The notes below the pieces were generated by a model, which saw nothing but the letters and a program-made list of their open reading frames with translations, did not search any database and was not told the origin of the DNA. 64,000 nt of DNA from JAOBAU01 sp034667465. Its GTDB lineage: Bacteria > Acidobacteriota > Thermoanaerobaculia > Gp7-AA8. Shown in pieces: positions 1-9,225 of this stretch. The first letter of the stretch is position 1. Every line of letters starts with the position of its first letter. The DNA lies in assembly GCA_034667465.1 (NCBI GenBank), contig JAXDJV010000004.1, positions 62,001-126,000 on the forward strand. Direction: 5' to 3'. Position numbers and translations under genes: made by a program.

Positions 1-1
1 G

Positions 2-1588
2 TGGCGGCGCCGGCGACGCGCGCTGAAGTTGTGGGGGCCGGTGGTGGCGATCCTCGTCGCTTCCGCGCTCATCGCGAACGGCTTGTGGTCGTGGATGGTT
101 CGTTCCGACTCGAGCGATCGGGCGGAGAGCGTCGCGGAGATGGGGGAGCTCGAGACCGCGGAACGGCTTTCGTGGAAGCTCCTTCGCGCCCACCCTTCCG
201 ACATCGAGCGGTGGGTGCAGTTCATCGACTTTCACGCGGCGCTGCAGGATGTCGACGAAGCGGAGACGCTGCCGAATACGCCGTCGCGCAGCTCCGTCGA
301 TGACGGCGAAGTCCGCAAGCTGCTCGCCAGCGTGAAGGATCCGAAGGTGGCGACGCTTGCGTCGTACTGGCTCGAAACGAAAACGACGACGAAGAAACCT
401 GTGGACGCCGCGGCCGTCATCGCACTCGCCGATGCGAATCCGCCGGCGCGCGTGGCGAACTATCTTCTCGCGCGCGCCGCCGATCGCGATGACGACTGGA
501 CGACGGCCGCGAAGCGTTTCGAGCGCGAAGGGCTCGCGTTCGAGGATGGACGCGCGTTCCATCTTCGCCACGCGCTGCGCATCTGGATCAAGCACGAAGC
601 GTGGAACGAAGTGCGCGCGCGCGTTCGCGACTCGCGGTATGCCGAGGTCGTTGACTCGCGTTTGCGATTGACGGTTGCTGAACACGATCGCGACTGGCCG
701 CGCATCCTTCGCTACTGCTGGGCGGCCGGCTTCGTCGACGTCGAGCCCTGGCCGGTCGCGCTGGCTATCCTCAACGCCGCGCTCTGGTTCCTCCTCGCCA
801 CGCGACTCGGCCGCCTCGGCGACGGCATCGCGGGCCGCCGCTCGATTTACGCGATCGCCTTTCTCCTCGGCATCCTCAGCATCTATCCGACGCTCATCGT
901 GATCATCGGCGAAGACATGGTCGGCTTCACCGAAAGCGGGCAACCGGTCCCCGACGCGATCTTCTTCATCTTCGGCGTCGGCCTGCGCGAAGAACTCTGC
1001 AAGCTGCTCCTGTTCCTGCCGCTGCTGCCAGCGCTGAAACGCCGCGGCTCGCGCATCGAAGCGATGACTGCCGGCGCGCTCGTCGGCCTCGGCTTCGCCG
1101 CGGAAGAAAATATCGGTTACTTCAGCGAGCTCGCGCCCGGCGTCGCGCTGGCGCGATTTCTCACCGCGAACTTCATGCACATGGCGCTCACCGCGCTCAT
1201 CGCGCTTTCCGTTTACGACGCCAGCCGCGGACGCTCCACGCCGCGCGACGCCTTCAATGTGATCTTTCCGCTCGCCATCGGCATCCACGGCCTCTACGAC
1301 TTTTTCCTTTCCAGTCCGCAGTTCGCCGGCTGGGGCATTTTCTCGATGGCGATGCTGGTCATCATCACGCAGCAATTTCTGCGACAACTGCTGATCGCAT
1401 CGTCGGCGATGGAACAGGAGGGAGTACTCCGTCTGCTCGTCGCCTCGCTCGCGCTGCTGACCGGCGTCTCCTATATCTACGCGACGACGCTCGTCGGTCC
1501 CGGCATTGCGCTGCGTCTCGTCGGACTCGGCGTCGTCGGCGTCGCGGTGATGATCTGGGTTTTCGTGCGTGAGCTCGCGACCACCTGA
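2..1588 (+). CDS. PrsW-family intramembrane metalloprotease, 5' end outside the window
   Basis: The frame is open to the left edge. It reads an Arg-rich stretch (RRRRRALKL) and then a hydrophobic segment, so the true start probably lies upstream; the first usable codon inside is TTG at 29. After the N-terminal membrane anchor comes a soluble helical region of about 200 residues that looks like degenerate TPR. The multi-spanning C-terminal half carries the PrsW/PF13367 signatures in order: EELCK near residue 321 (counting from 29), GFAAEENIGYF, NFMH and HGLYDF. These Glu and His residues are the expected metal and catalytic positions. Known PrsW proteins cleave membrane substrates such as anti-sigma factors. 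The substrate here is unknown, and no anti-sigma gene is adjacent. Confidence 0.85.
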   Translation, partial: WRRRRRALKLWGPVVAILVASALIANGLWSWMVRSDSSDRAESVAEMGELETAERLSWKLLRAHPSDIERWVQFIDFHAALQDVDEAETLPNTPSRSSVDDGEVRKLLASVKDPKVATLASYWLETKTTTKKPVDAAAVIALADANPPARVANYLLARAADRDDDWTTAAKRFEREGLAFEDGRAFHLRHALRIWIKHEAWNEVRARVRDSRYAEVVDSRLRLTVAEHDRDWPRILRYCWAAGFVDVEPWPVALAILNAALWFLLATRLGRLGDGIAGRRSIYAIAFLLGILSIYPTLIVIIGEDMVGFTESGQPVPDAIFFIFGVGLREELCKLLLFLPLLPALKRRGSRIEAMTAGALVGLGFAAEENIGYFSELAPGVALARFLTANFMHMALTALIALSVYDASRGRSTPRDAFNVIFPLAIGIHGLYDFFLSSPQFAGWGIFSMAMLVIITQQFLRQLLIASSAMEQEGVLRLLVASLALLTGVSYIYATTLVGPGIALRLVGLGVVGVAVMIWVFVRELATT

Positions 1589-1600
1589 GCTCGCCTGATG

Positions 1601-1606
1601 TAACAT
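1601..1606 (+). promoter_or_regulatory. -10-like hexamer TAACAT, predicted leaderless start
   Basis: TAACAT ends 9 nt before the GTG start at 1616. The spacer (CGCCTGGCC) has no Shine-Dalgarno sequence. No convincing -35 was seen. It is one of nine such arrangements in the window. Confidence 0.4.
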
Positions 1607-1615
1607 CGCCTGGCC

Positions 1616-2791
1616 GTGCTCCTGCGACCGCCGCGAGCGCTTTATTCGGCCTTTGACCGATTTCCTTCGCGGAAGGGCGCCGGCGTTCACATCGCGCGGT
1701 TCGCCCGCACGTTGTTCGATTACACCGGCGGCGGATTGCTTTACGCGCTCGGCGGCGACGACTTTCCGGCGCATCAGATCGAAGATGACGTCGAGATCGT
1801 CCGCTTCTCGTCGCCATTCGACAATTACCTCGAGCGCGCCGGCGCTTTCGCCGATCGCCTCGGCGTCCTGCTCGATTCCGCCGGCGACTCGCTGCAGGTC
1901 GCGCATTTCCGCGATCCGTGGAGCGGACTGGCGATCGTCACGCATCCGCGTCGCTGCAAAACGATCTTCGAAGTAAACGGACTACCGTCGATCGAGCTGC
2001 CGAGCGCGTATCCGGCGGCGGCGCCGTCGACGCTCGAGAAGATCGCGCGCGTCGAGCAGTTCGTGCTCGAGCGCGCCGACGCCATCGTCACGCCGGCAGC
2101 GACGATTCGCGATCACCTCGTCGGACGCGGCATCGCCGCGGAAAAAATCGACGTCATTCCCAACGGTGCCGACGTGGTTGAATTTGATAGTCATCAACAT
2201 GATGACGACGAGGCAATTGCGACGAAACCGTACATCCTCTACTTCGGTTCCCTCCATCCCTGGCAGGGGATCGAGAACCTGATTCGCGCCTTCGCGCGAG
2301 TGCGCGATCTGGAAGCGCTGCAGCTCGTCTTCTGCTGCTCGCATGAATCGCGGCAGGCGAAGGGGTACATGCGGCTCGCGGAGAAACTCGAAGTTGCGCC
2401 GCGCATCGTCTGGCGTTTCGGACTCTCCGCCGCACAGCTCGCGCCGTGGCTCCGCAACGCCATGCTGTCTGTGGCGCCGCTCACCGAATGCGCGCGCAAC
2501 ATCGTGCAAGGTTGTTCTCCATTGAAGATTCTCGAAGCGATGGCGGCCGGCGTGCCTGTCGTCGCCTCCGACCTTCCCGCGGTTCGCGAGCTCGTCACCG
2601 ACGGTGTCGAAGGGCTGCTCGTGCAGCCCGACCGTCCCGCCGCGCTCGCGCGTGCGATCCGCATCCTCTTCGAATATCCCGACCTTCGCGCGTCGCTCGG
2701 CGGCGAAGGACGCCGCCGCGTCGAATCGATCTTCACCTGGGATCACGCCGCAGCGCGGTTGCGCGCGGTTTATCTGAGGGAGCTGCAATGA
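1616..2791 (+). CDS. Glycosyltransferase family 4 protein
   Basis: This 391-residue GT-B protein starts with GTG at 1616. The N-terminal domain has the RKGAGVHI glycine turn typical of GT4 acceptor domains. The C-terminal Rossmann domain has YILYFGSLHPWQGIENL and the donor-binding motif SPLKILEAMAAGVPVVASD, the EX7E-like region of the GT4/PF00534 fold. It probably transfers a sugar from an NDP-sugar to a lipid-linked or surface glycan. It is the first gene of a tightly coupled run; its TGA overlaps the next ATG. The exact sugar cannot be told. Confidence 0.88.
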   Translation: MLLRPPRALYSAFDRFPSRKGAGVHIARFARTLFDYTGGGLLYALGGDDFPAHQIEDDVEIVRFSSPFDNYLERAGAFADRLGVLLDSAGDSLQVAHFRDPWSGLAIVTHPRRCKTIFEVNGLPSIELPSAYPAAAPSTLEKIARVEQFVLERADAIVTPAATIRDHLVGRGIAAEKIDVIPNGADVVEFDSHQHDDDEAIATKPYILYFGSLHPWQGIENLIRAFARVRDLEALQLVFCCSHESRQAKGYMRLAEKLEVAPRIVWRFGLSAAQLAPWLRNAMLSVAPLTECARNIVQGCSPLKILEAMAAGVPVVASDLPAVRELVTDGVEGLLVQPDRPAALARAIRILFEYPDLRASLGGEGRRRVESIFTWDHAAARLRAVYLRELQ

Positions 2792-3636
2792 GCGCAACCG
2801 GTTTGCTGAAGAGTCTTTCCGACGAACAGAAAGCGATCCTCGCCGAAAAAAAGGTGAAGCTGAATCGTCCCGCGGATGAACTGCTCAACCTGCTCAAGCC
2901 GATCGCCGCGTTCGACGTGGCCGCGGCGCCGGCACGAAAACAGGCCGGCTGCTCGCTGGCGGTGCTGATCGTGCTCTCCGTCATCGTCGCCATCTACGGT
3001 CTGAACCAGGAGGGAAACCTGCGGACCGTTTGCCTTGCGCTTGCCGGCGCGTTCATCGTCGCGGCCATTGTCAACGGCCGAACCTGGGGCAGGCTGAAAG
3101 GGGCGGATGTTTCCGACAATCTCTCGAACATCGTGATCCCGTTTCTCACCATCCTGCGTGAAGACGTCGCGCCGGCGGAGCCGGTGACGCTCGATATCGA
3201 CCTGACGGCCGCCGACGCGAAGAAGAAGCTGACACAGACGATCGAGCCGAAGACGAAGGGCTATCCGAAACTCGTCACCTCCGTCTTCATGAACCCGTGG
3301 TTCGAAGGGAACGCCGTCTTCGCCGACGGCACGCAGCTCAAGTGGAAAGTCATCGACCGGCTGCGCGTGACGAAGAAGACGAAGAAGAATCCGCGCGGCA
3401 AGATCAAGACGAAGACGAAGACGAAAGTGCGCAGCGACGTCCGCGTCACGATGGCCTTCCCGACGAAGCGCTACGCGCCGAAACACAACGCCGTCCCGGG
3501 TGAGAAGCGGCATGAAGTGAAGCTGGCGAAGCGAACGAAGGGAGCCGCGGACACGCCGCAGGGCTTCCCGATGCTGATCGATCTCATCGCCGACGGTTAC
3601 CGCAAAGTCACTTCGCAGAAAGGAGCCGCGCGATGA
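2788..3636 (+). CDS. Hypothetical protein with two membrane segments
   Basis: This 282-residue protein starts at the ATG of an ATGA overlap with the glycosyltransferase before it. Residues about 50-95 hold two hydrophobic helices (around SLAVLIVLSVIVAIYGL and ALAGAFIVAAIVNG) separated by a short polar turn. The remaining soluble part is Lys-rich, including a basic tract of alternating K and T near residue 210. I do not recognise a family. Its place between two GT4 genes suggests a membrane-associated accessory role in the same glycan pathway, which is inference from position only. Confidence 0.7.
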   Translation: MSATGLLKSLSDEQKAILAEKKVKLNRPADELLNLLKPIAAFDVAAAPARKQAGCSLAVLIVLSVIVAIYGLNQEGNLRTVCLALAGAFIVAAIVNGRTWGRLKGADVSDNLSNIVIPFLTILREDVAPAEPVTLDIDLTAADAKKKLTQTIEPKTKGYPKLVTSVFMNPWFEGNAVFADGTQLKWKVIDRLRVTKKTKKNPRGKIKTKTKTKVRSDVRVTMAFPTKRYAPKHNAVPGEKRHEVKLAKRTKGAADTPQGFPMLIDLIADGYRKVTSQKGAAR

Positions 3637-4028
3637 ACGAGTGCATGAGCAAGCAGGGCTTCTTCTCGCTGCGTGCGTGCGGCGAGCCGGCGGCGACCGA
3701 TTGCGCGACCTGCTCGCGTCCGATCTGCAGCCGTCATCTGTCGCCGACCAGCGGCTTCACGCGATGCCTCGACTGCACGGCGCGCGGCGTCGAAGGCGAC
3801 GCGCTGAAGCAGCCGGGCGTCGATCCGGGCGTCGACGATCGCGAATGGGCGTACGGCTATCGCCGCGGCTACTACGCGAGCCACAGCTACTCGCCGTTCA
3901 ACTACGGCGATGACGATTCCTACTACGACGATTACGACATGCGCTCGTTCGATCGCGACCTCGGCACGTCGAACGCCGGCATCACCGGTACCGACGCCGA
4001 CGGCAAGGCGGACTGGACGGACAGCTGA
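3633..4028 (+). CDS. Small cysteine-rich, probable zinc-binding protein
   Basis: This 131-residue protein begins at an ATGA overlap. The N-terminal half has Cys and His spacing like a B-box or zinc ribbon (RACGEP, DCATCSRPICSRHL, TRCLDC). The C-terminal half is rich in Tyr and Asp and low in complexity. No membrane segment is seen. Its stop and the next glycosyltransferase start share one base (TGATG), so translation is likely coupled. A second small CxxC protein sits directly before another GT4 gene at 15885-16073. The function is unknown. Confidence 0.7.
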   Translation: MNECMSKQGFFSLRACGEPAATDCATCSRPICSRHLSPTSGFTRCLDCTARGVEGDALKQPGVDPGVDDREWAYGYRRGYYASHSYSPFNYGDDDSYYDDYDMRSFDRDLGTSNAGITGTDADGKADWTDS

Positions 4029-5188
4029 TGCTTCGCCCGCTCTGGCTGACCGAAAACTATCCGCCCGATCGCGGCGGCATGGCGCAGTCGTGCGATCGCA
4101 TCGTCCATGCGCTGCGGACGCGGGGCATGACGGTCGACGTCGCACACGTCAGCCGCCGTCACACCGACTGGCGCGTCGAAACGAAGATGCGCGGCAAACA
4201 GATCAGCTGTCCGGCGAGCGAGGATCCGTCGCACACGCTGAACCGGCTCTGGAATCTCATCTCGCATTCGGCAGCGGACGAAGCGCCGACGCACGTCGTC
4301 GCGTTCGGCGGCACGCTGCCGTTGCTCGCCGGGCCACCGTACGCCGCGTGGCTCGGGCTGCCGCTCGTCACGCTCATTCGCGGCAATGATTTCGACGCCG
4401 CGATCTTCTCGCCGAAAAAGAGCGACGTGCTGCGCGCGGCGATGCAGGCCTCCGCGCGCGTCTGTACCGTTACGCGCGATCACGCCGCGCGAATCGAAGC
4501 GCTCGATCGTTCCGTTCGCACCGAATGGATTCCGAACGGAGTCGACGGTCGCGTGTGGCGACTCTTCCCGCACGATAAAGAAGAAGCGCGGCGCTGGCGC
4601 AGCGACAACGTCGCGGACGGCCGCCGCGTCATCGGTCTCTTCGGTCAGCTGAAGCAGAAGAAAGGGGCGCTCTTTTTTCTCGACGCGCTCGAACGATCCG
4701 GTCTCGCGTCGCAGGTTCATCTGCTGCTGGTCGGCGATCTCGATGAGGAGCTGCAGTCCGCGCTCGGCGAGCGCTTCGCCGCGACCGTGATGCCGTTCCG
4801 CGACCGGCTCGATCTGCTGCCGCTTTACGCCGCATGCGATGCCATCGTCGTCCCGTCGTTTTACGACGGACTGCCGAACGTCGTCCTCGAAGCGGCCGCG
4901 CTCGGGATCCCGCTGCTGACGTCGAACGCCGGCGGGATGGCCGACTTCCTCCGCAACGGCGAGAACGCCATCGTCTTCGCCGCGGGCGACGAGCACGACT
5001 GCCGCCGCGCCATCGCCGACTTTGCACGACTCGACGACGACGCGCTGCAGTCGCTCGGCACGCGCTGCCAGCGATTCGTTCTCGACGAGCTCACCGTCGA
5101 GCGCGAAGCGGAACGCTACATCGAAGTGTTGAACACCACCGCGCACGTTGCGCGACCGCGCCGCTCGGCGCAGGGAGAAGGATCATGA
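4028..5188 (+). CDS. Glycosyltransferase family 4 protein
   Basis: This 386-residue GT-B enzyme opens with LTENYPPDRGGMAQ, the classic GT4 N-terminal glycine motif. The C-terminal donor domain contains IGLFGQLKQKKGA, IVVPSFYDGLPNVVLEAAALG and a NGENAIVF segment. The YDGLPNVVLEA stretch supplies the conserved acidic residues that bind the nucleotide-sugar. It is cytoplasmic and coupled to both neighbours by overlapping stop and start codons. Donor and acceptor sugars cannot be assigned. Confidence 0.88.
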   Translation: MLRPLWLTENYPPDRGGMAQSCDRIVHALRTRGMTVDVAHVSRRHTDWRVETKMRGKQISCPASEDPSHTLNRLWNLISHSAADEAPTHVVAFGGTLPLLAGPPYAAWLGLPLVTLIRGNDFDAAIFSPKKSDVLRAAMQASARVCTVTRDHAARIEALDRSVRTEWIPNGVDGRVWRLFPHDKEEARRWRSDNVADGRRVIGLFGQLKQKKGALFFLDALERSGLASQVHLLLVGDLDEELQSALGERFAATVMPFRDRLDLLPLYAACDAIVVPSFYDGLPNVVLEAAALGIPLLTSNAGGMADFLRNGENAIVFAAGDEHDCRRAIADFARLDDDALQSLGTRCQRFVLDELTVEREAERYIEVLNTTAHVARPRRSAQGEGS

Positions 5189-5856
5189 AATCCACCGCTC
5201 TGCTCATCGCATTGACGCTCGCCGCTGCCTGTCAGAAAGAGAAGCCGTTGTCGGAGCTGGCGTCCGCGCCGCCGCCGGCATCCTCAACCGCCGCGGCGGC
5301 GAAACCGCCCGCAGCCGACGCAGCGCCGATCACGATCTTCACCGCGTCGGGCGATCACGCATTCGAATTCACGCTCGCTGCGAACAAGATGACGATCCGC
5401 TATGCGCTCGACGGCAAAGTGCGAACGATCGAAGGGGAGCAGAAGAGCACCGGCAAGCGGAAGTACATCGAGAACGGCGCGATGATCGCCGAGGTGAAAC
5501 CGGGCGACACAGGCGGATTCAAAGTCCGCTCGCCGGATGGGAAAACGCTGCTCTGGAAAGTGAAGCGCGAAGCCGACAAGGCGAAGGTCAGCGACAACGA
5601 AGAGAACGCGCATCCGTTCGAGCTGAAAACGAAGAGCGATCGCATCGAAATTCGCGACGGTTCCGGCAAAGCGATCGGCGCCGTTCGCTACGACGCGGCG
5701 AAGCATCTCGCCGTCGTCGAAGATGCCGCGGCGCAACCGCGCTTCAACTCTCCGTCCGAACGCGCCGACCGATTCCTCGGCGTCGCCATTCTCGACACGA
5801 TTCCGCTGCCGCTGCGCGCGATCATCATGGCCGAGCTTTCCGCACGGGATCGCTGA
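5185..5856 (+). CDS. Hypothetical lipoprotein
   Basis: This 223-residue protein starts at an ATGA overlap with the preceding glycosyltransferase. The N-terminus is a lipoprotein signal (MKSTALLIALTLAAAC) with the lipobox Cys near residue 16, followed by an Ala/Pro-rich linker. The rest is predicted beta-rich and charged (for example KVRTIEGEQKSTGKRKYIENG) and ends with a short hydrophobic stretch. I do not recognise a family. It is probably membrane-anchored on the periplasmic side and expressed with the glycosyltransferases around it. Confidence 0.72.
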   Translation: MKSTALLIALTLAAACQKEKPLSELASAPPPASSTAAAAKPPAADAAPITIFTASGDHAFEFTLAANKMTIRYALDGKVRTIEGEQKSTGKRKYIENGAMIAEVKPGDTGGFKVRSPDGKTLLWKVKREADKAKVSDNEENAHPFELKTKSDRIEIRDGSGKAIGAVRYDAAKHLAVVEDAAAQPRFNSPSERADRFLGVAILDTIPLPLRAIIMAELSARDR

Positions 5857-5857
5857 C

Positions 5858-6694
5858 ATGCTTCTTTATTACGCCGCCGGCGGAGGTCTCGGGCACGTCA
5901 CGCGCGCTCGTGCGTTTCTTCACGGCGCGAATCTCGACGGCGTGATTCTCACCGCCGCAACGGTCGATGGCGTCGACACGCTCGTCATCCCCGAGCCGCT
6001 GCGGCGCGATCTCGCCGCGTATCGCGAATGGCTGCGCGGTCTCGGCGCGGATCACATCATCCTCGACACGTTCCCGGCCGGTCTCTTCCACGAATTCGAT
6101 GACCTCGAGTTGTCGTGCACGTTCGAATACGTCGCGCGCTATCTCGCGTGGCCGCGTTACGCGGAGATGCGCAATCCGCCGCGGTTCGCGACGACGTACG
6201 TGCTCGAGCCGCTGCACGGCGAGCAGGAACAGTTCGTCGTCGAACGCTCGGCGCACATCGATCGCAAACCGAAGCTCGTCGACCCGGAGGCGCCGGTCAA
6301 CGAGTTGACCATCGAGTCGCCGTACTCGCTCGTCGTCCATTCGGGACCGGCTTCCGAGGTGGAGGAGTTGATCGACTACGCGCGGATGGCCGCGAAAGTG
6401 GAAGGGGAGTCGCTGCCGATCGTCGTCGCGACGCGCGCGGCGATCGACGTCCGCGACGTCATCGTCGTCGATGCGTATCCGGCGACGTCACTCGCCAGCG
6501 GCGCGGTACGCATCATCACCGGCGCCGGCTTCAACTGCATGCGCCAGTTCGGCGGCGATCCGCGACACCACGTCGTCCCGTTTCCGCGGCGCTACGACGA
6601 TCAGTTCATCCGCGCCGCTCGCGTGCGCAGCTATCGCTCCTCGGAAACGTCGATCCGTTCGAACTGCGCGCCGAGCAGCTTGACCGCGAGATAG
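5858..6694 (+). CDS. GT28/MurG-like glycosyltransferase-fold protein
   Basis: This 278-residue protein starts with ATG one base after the previous TGA. The N-terminus YYAAGGGLGHVTRA matches the glycine-rich GGxGHxxR loop of UDP-glycosyltransferases (GT28/GT1). Near the C-terminus ITGAGFNCMRQ and FPRRYDDQFIRAARV correspond to the GAGxN and DDQ donor-site region. It is shorter than usual for the family (about 350 residues). Its last 64 bp overlap the convergent permease gene at 6631-8358, and the tail after RAARV looks non-conserved, so the reading frame may have been extended. Confidence in the fold is moderate. Confidence 0.68.
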   Translation: MLLYYAAGGGLGHVTRARAFLHGANLDGVILTAATVDGVDTLVIPEPLRRDLAAYREWLRGLGADHIILDTFPAGLFHEFDDLELSCTFEYVARYLAWPRYAEMRNPPRFATTYVLEPLHGEQEQFVVERSAHIDRKPKLVDPEAPVNELTIESPYSLVVHSGPASEVEELIDYARMAAKVEGESLPIVVATRAAIDVRDVIVVDAYPATSLASGAVRIITGAGFNCMRQFGGDPRHHVVPFPRRYDDQFIRAARVRSYRSSETSIRSNCAPSSLTAR

Positions 6695-8358
6695 ATCTCA
6701 CCGATCAGCACCGCTACGGGTGCAAGCGTCGTCAGCGCCGCGAAGATCGGCGTGCCGCTCAGGAAGTGCGACGCAAAGAGAATCGTCGGCACGAAGATCG
6801 CGGCGGGCGGAATCAGAACGATGCTCAGCACGACGAGGTAGCAGGCGAGGACGAGCAGTCGCTGACCCATGACGACGAATCCCTTCACATCCTCTTTCGA
6901 CGGATTCGCCCACGCCGGGAAATAGACCGCCGCGGCGTTCTGAATCAGCAGCTGAACGGCGCAGATCGGGATGACGAAGATGATGGCGATGATTGCAAAC
7001 TGCGCGGTCGAGAAGAGCTGGAACTTCGACGGCACGGTTGCGAAGCTAAAGAAGATCGAGCCGGCGGCGATGAGAATGACCTGCATCGCCGAGAGCAGCG
7101 CCAGCGGCGCCGCGATCTCGCCGGCCACAATCGTTTCACCCGAAAGCGGATAGGTTTTCAGCACCTCGAAGCGCGGCAGATCAAGTCGCAAATCGTTCTT
7201 CAGCATCATCGGACCCATCAGCGCGAGGATGGCGGCGAGGATGAGACAGAGCGCACCGCAGATCAGGAAGCGATTGCCGGTCGGGATCATCTTCAACTGC
7301 GACAGCACGATCGAGCAGCAGATGATTGGTGCGAACAGCGCGACGACTCCCCAGCCGGTCGTCCTGATCACCGACAGGCTGTTTTTCCAGATGAACGCGA
7401 CCTCCGGGCGCCCAACGTCGCCGAGTCGGAAGAGCGGTTTGCCCCGCCGGTAGTTGACGGTGACTCCGCGCTGCCGCTGCTGCTGGCGCTCGCGCTTGTC
7501 CGCCTTCCGTTTCGAATAGCGGATCGATGCCTCTTCGAACGAAACGTTCAACCGTGCCGCAATCTGGAAGACGACGAAACCGAATACGACGAGACCGGCG
7601 CAGGCGATGAAGAGATGGAGCAGGTCCGGCGGGAACATCGCCGTCGCGAAGACGCGAGGGACGAAGAGAACCGTATTGACGATTGGTCCGTGAAACCTTG
7701 CGTCGAGGGCCGCGGCAACAGCGCTCGGCCGACTGCGCAGGCCGTCCATGGCGCCGCCAATGTCGGCTCCTTTGAGTTGCATCGTCGCGACCCAGGAGAT
7801 GCCGAGGAGGATGGCGATGGCGATGGTGAGACGGGCCAGCCAGCCGATCCCAATCTGCTTCAGCCGCGCCCGGCCGAGCGCGACCATGATGAAGTAGGCG
7901 GAGAGCGTTCCGAACATGAACAGCAGGCCGATTCCCTTCGCCTGGCGAAAGCCGAAGACCGTCATCATCGTGGCGCTGATCACGATGCCGGTAATCCCGC
8001 GCATGAACTTGTAGAGCAGGATCTGCGTCCGCGAAATCGGCGCCGCGAACAGAAACTGGATCTCCGCTTCGCTGAACTCGAGTCCGCCCGACTGTTCGGG
8101 AAGCGCCCACGCGCCGATCATCAGCACGAGGATGACGAGGCTGCCGATGTCGACCACGAGCTCCGTCATCGGAATCGCGCCGATGAAGATACCGGGACCG
8201 CGTCCGTGACGGCCCGTTCTGCGCAGGAACATGAACCAGAAGTAGGCGAGACCGGCCAGCGTCGAAAGCAGATAGCGCGGATTCTTCAGCCGCCGGATGC
8301 TCGAGACGATCCGGTTTTTCAACATCTGCAGCGTGACGATGAGAAACGCCTTCGTCAT
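6631..8358 (-). CDS. ABC-2 type transporter permease
   Basis: This 575-residue, highly hydrophobic protein has about 12 predicted membrane segments. It starts MTKAFLIVTLQMLKN, with the ATG overlapping the stop of the upstream ATPase (ATGA). The pairing and the length suggest a full-length ABC-2 permease with two fused halves. With the ATPase it would form an exporter whose substrate cannot be read from sequence; opposite glycosyltransferase genes make an envelope substrate possible but unproven. Its C-terminus converges on the glycosyltransferase ending at 6694. Confidence 0.85.
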   Translation of the reverse strand: MTKAFLIVTLQMLKNRIVSSIRRLKNPRYLLSTLAGLAYFWFMFLRRTGRHGRGPGIFIGAIPMTELVVDIGSLVILVLMIGAWALPEQSGGLEFSEAEIQFLFAAPISRTQILLYKFMRGITGIVISATMMTVFGFRQAKGIGLLFMFGTLSAYFIMVALGRARLKQIGIGWLARLTIAIAILLGISWVATMQLKGADIGGAMDGLRSRPSAVAAALDARFHGPIVNTVLFVPRVFATAMFPPDLLHLFIACAGLVVFGFVVFQIAARLNVSFEEASIRYSKRKADKRERQQQRQRGVTVNYRRGKPLFRLGDVGRPEVAFIWKNSLSVIRTTGWGVVALFAPIICCSIVLSQLKMIPTGNRFLICGALCLILAAILALMGPMMLKNDLRLDLPRFEVLKTYPLSGETIVAGEIAAPLALLSAMQVILIAAGSIFFSFATVPSKFQLFSTAQFAIIAIIFVIPICAVQLLIQNAAAVYFPAWANPSKEDVKGFVVMGQRLLVLACYLVVLSIVLIPPAAIFVPTILFASHFLSGTPIFAALTTLAPVAVLIGEIYLAVKLLGAQFERIDVSEER

Positions 8359-9125
8359 TCGGCTTTCCCCGTCGCTGCCGGCGCATGCGTCGCGTCCGCG
8401 GACGTGATGCGCAGGAACGCTTCTTCGAGCGACATGTCGCCCTTCCCCTGCGCGATCTGAAACTTGAGATCGTCGATGGTGCCGAAGGCGATGCGCACTC
8501 CGCTCTGGATGATCAGCACCGAATCGCAAAGCTCTTCGACGAGATGCAGCAGGTGCGAGCTGAGGATCACCGATGCGCCGGCCTGCGCGCGGCGCGAGAT
8601 CGATTCTTTCATCCGGCGAATGCCGAGCGGATCGAGTCCGGTCAGCGGCTCATCGAAGATCAGCACTTCCGGCGCGTGAATGAAGCCGCACGCGATCATC
8701 AGCTTCTGCTTCATGCCGCGCGAGAGCTCGCCCGGCAGCGCGTTCCGTTTGTCGAGGAGCTCGAACTCTTCGAGCAGCGGCTCCATCTGCGCGCGGAAGT
8801 TCGCGACCTGGTAAACACGCGCGATGAACTGCAGGTGTTCTTCGACAGTGAGGTAGTCGAAGAGTCGAGGCTCGTCCGGCATGAAGGCGAGGCGCCGTTT
8901 CGCTTCGACCGGATCGGAGCGCATGTCGAAGCCGCAGACGCGAATCTGGCCGTCGTTCGGCGGATGAATGCCGGCCAGCGCGCGAAGTGTGGTCGTCTTG
9001 CCGGCGCCGTTGGGGCCGACGAGACCGATGACTTCGCCTTTCTTCACGGAGAAGGAAAGGTCTTTGACGGCGACGAAGCCGTCGTAGCTCTTCGTCAGGT
9101 TGCGTACTTCAATAGCATTGTCCAT
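8355..9125 (-). CDS. ABC transporter ATP-binding protein
   Basis: This 256-residue ATPase has Walker A GPNGAGKTT, the signature LSRGMKQKL, Walker B VLIFDEP, and a downstream H-loop (SSHLLH). The sequence resembles CcmA/NatA-type ATPases that pair with ABC-2 permeases, and the permease follows with an ATGA overlap. A TATCAT hexamer lies 9 nt before the ATG and there is no Shine-Dalgarno, so a leaderless transcript is likely. Confidence 0.93.
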   Translation of the reverse strand: MDNAIEVRNLTKSYDGFVAVKDLSFSVKKGEVIGLVGPNGAGKTTTLRALAGIHPPNDGQIRVCGFDMRSDPVEAKRRLAFMPDEPRLFDYLTVEEHLQFIARVYQVANFRAQMEPLLEEFELLDKRNALPGELSRGMKQKLMIACGFIHAPEVLIFDEPLTGLDPLGIRRMKESISRRAQAGASVILSSHLLHLVEELCDSVLIIQSGVRIAFGTIDDLKFQIAQGKGDMSLEEAFLRITSADATHAPAATGKAE

Positions 9126-9134
9126 GCGGGACGA

Positions 9135-9140
9135 ATGATA
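9135..9140 (-). promoter_or_regulatory. -10-like hexamer TATCAT, predicted leaderless start
   Basis: Read on the minus strand, TATCAT ends 9 nt before the ATPase ATG at 9125. The spacer (TCGTCCCGC) has no ribosome-binding site. Confidence 0.42.
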
Positions 9141-9177
9141 CGTCGCCGCTCCGCAATGGTTGCTTCGCTTAAACGCG

Positions 9178-9204
9178 AAAAGGACGGCGGGGCGCCGTCC
9201 TTTT
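9178..9204 (-). terminator. Intrinsic terminator of the cold-shock gene
   Basis: A perfect 12-bp stem (AAAAGGACGGCG pairing with CGCCGTCCTTTT) has a 3-nt loop. It lies 21 bp downstream of the cold-shock stop codon. The A/T ends of the arms provide the U-tract in either direction. Confidence 0.88.
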
Positions 9205-9225
9205 CATTTGAGCGATCGTGGTGGC

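Noticed and set aside
6115..8460. Long open frame of 781 codons on the plus strand
   Set aside because: It is antisense to the ABC-2 permease and the glycosyltransferase end, and its translation is an Arg/Asp/Glu-rich low-complexity string with no domain. It is a by-product of high GC content.
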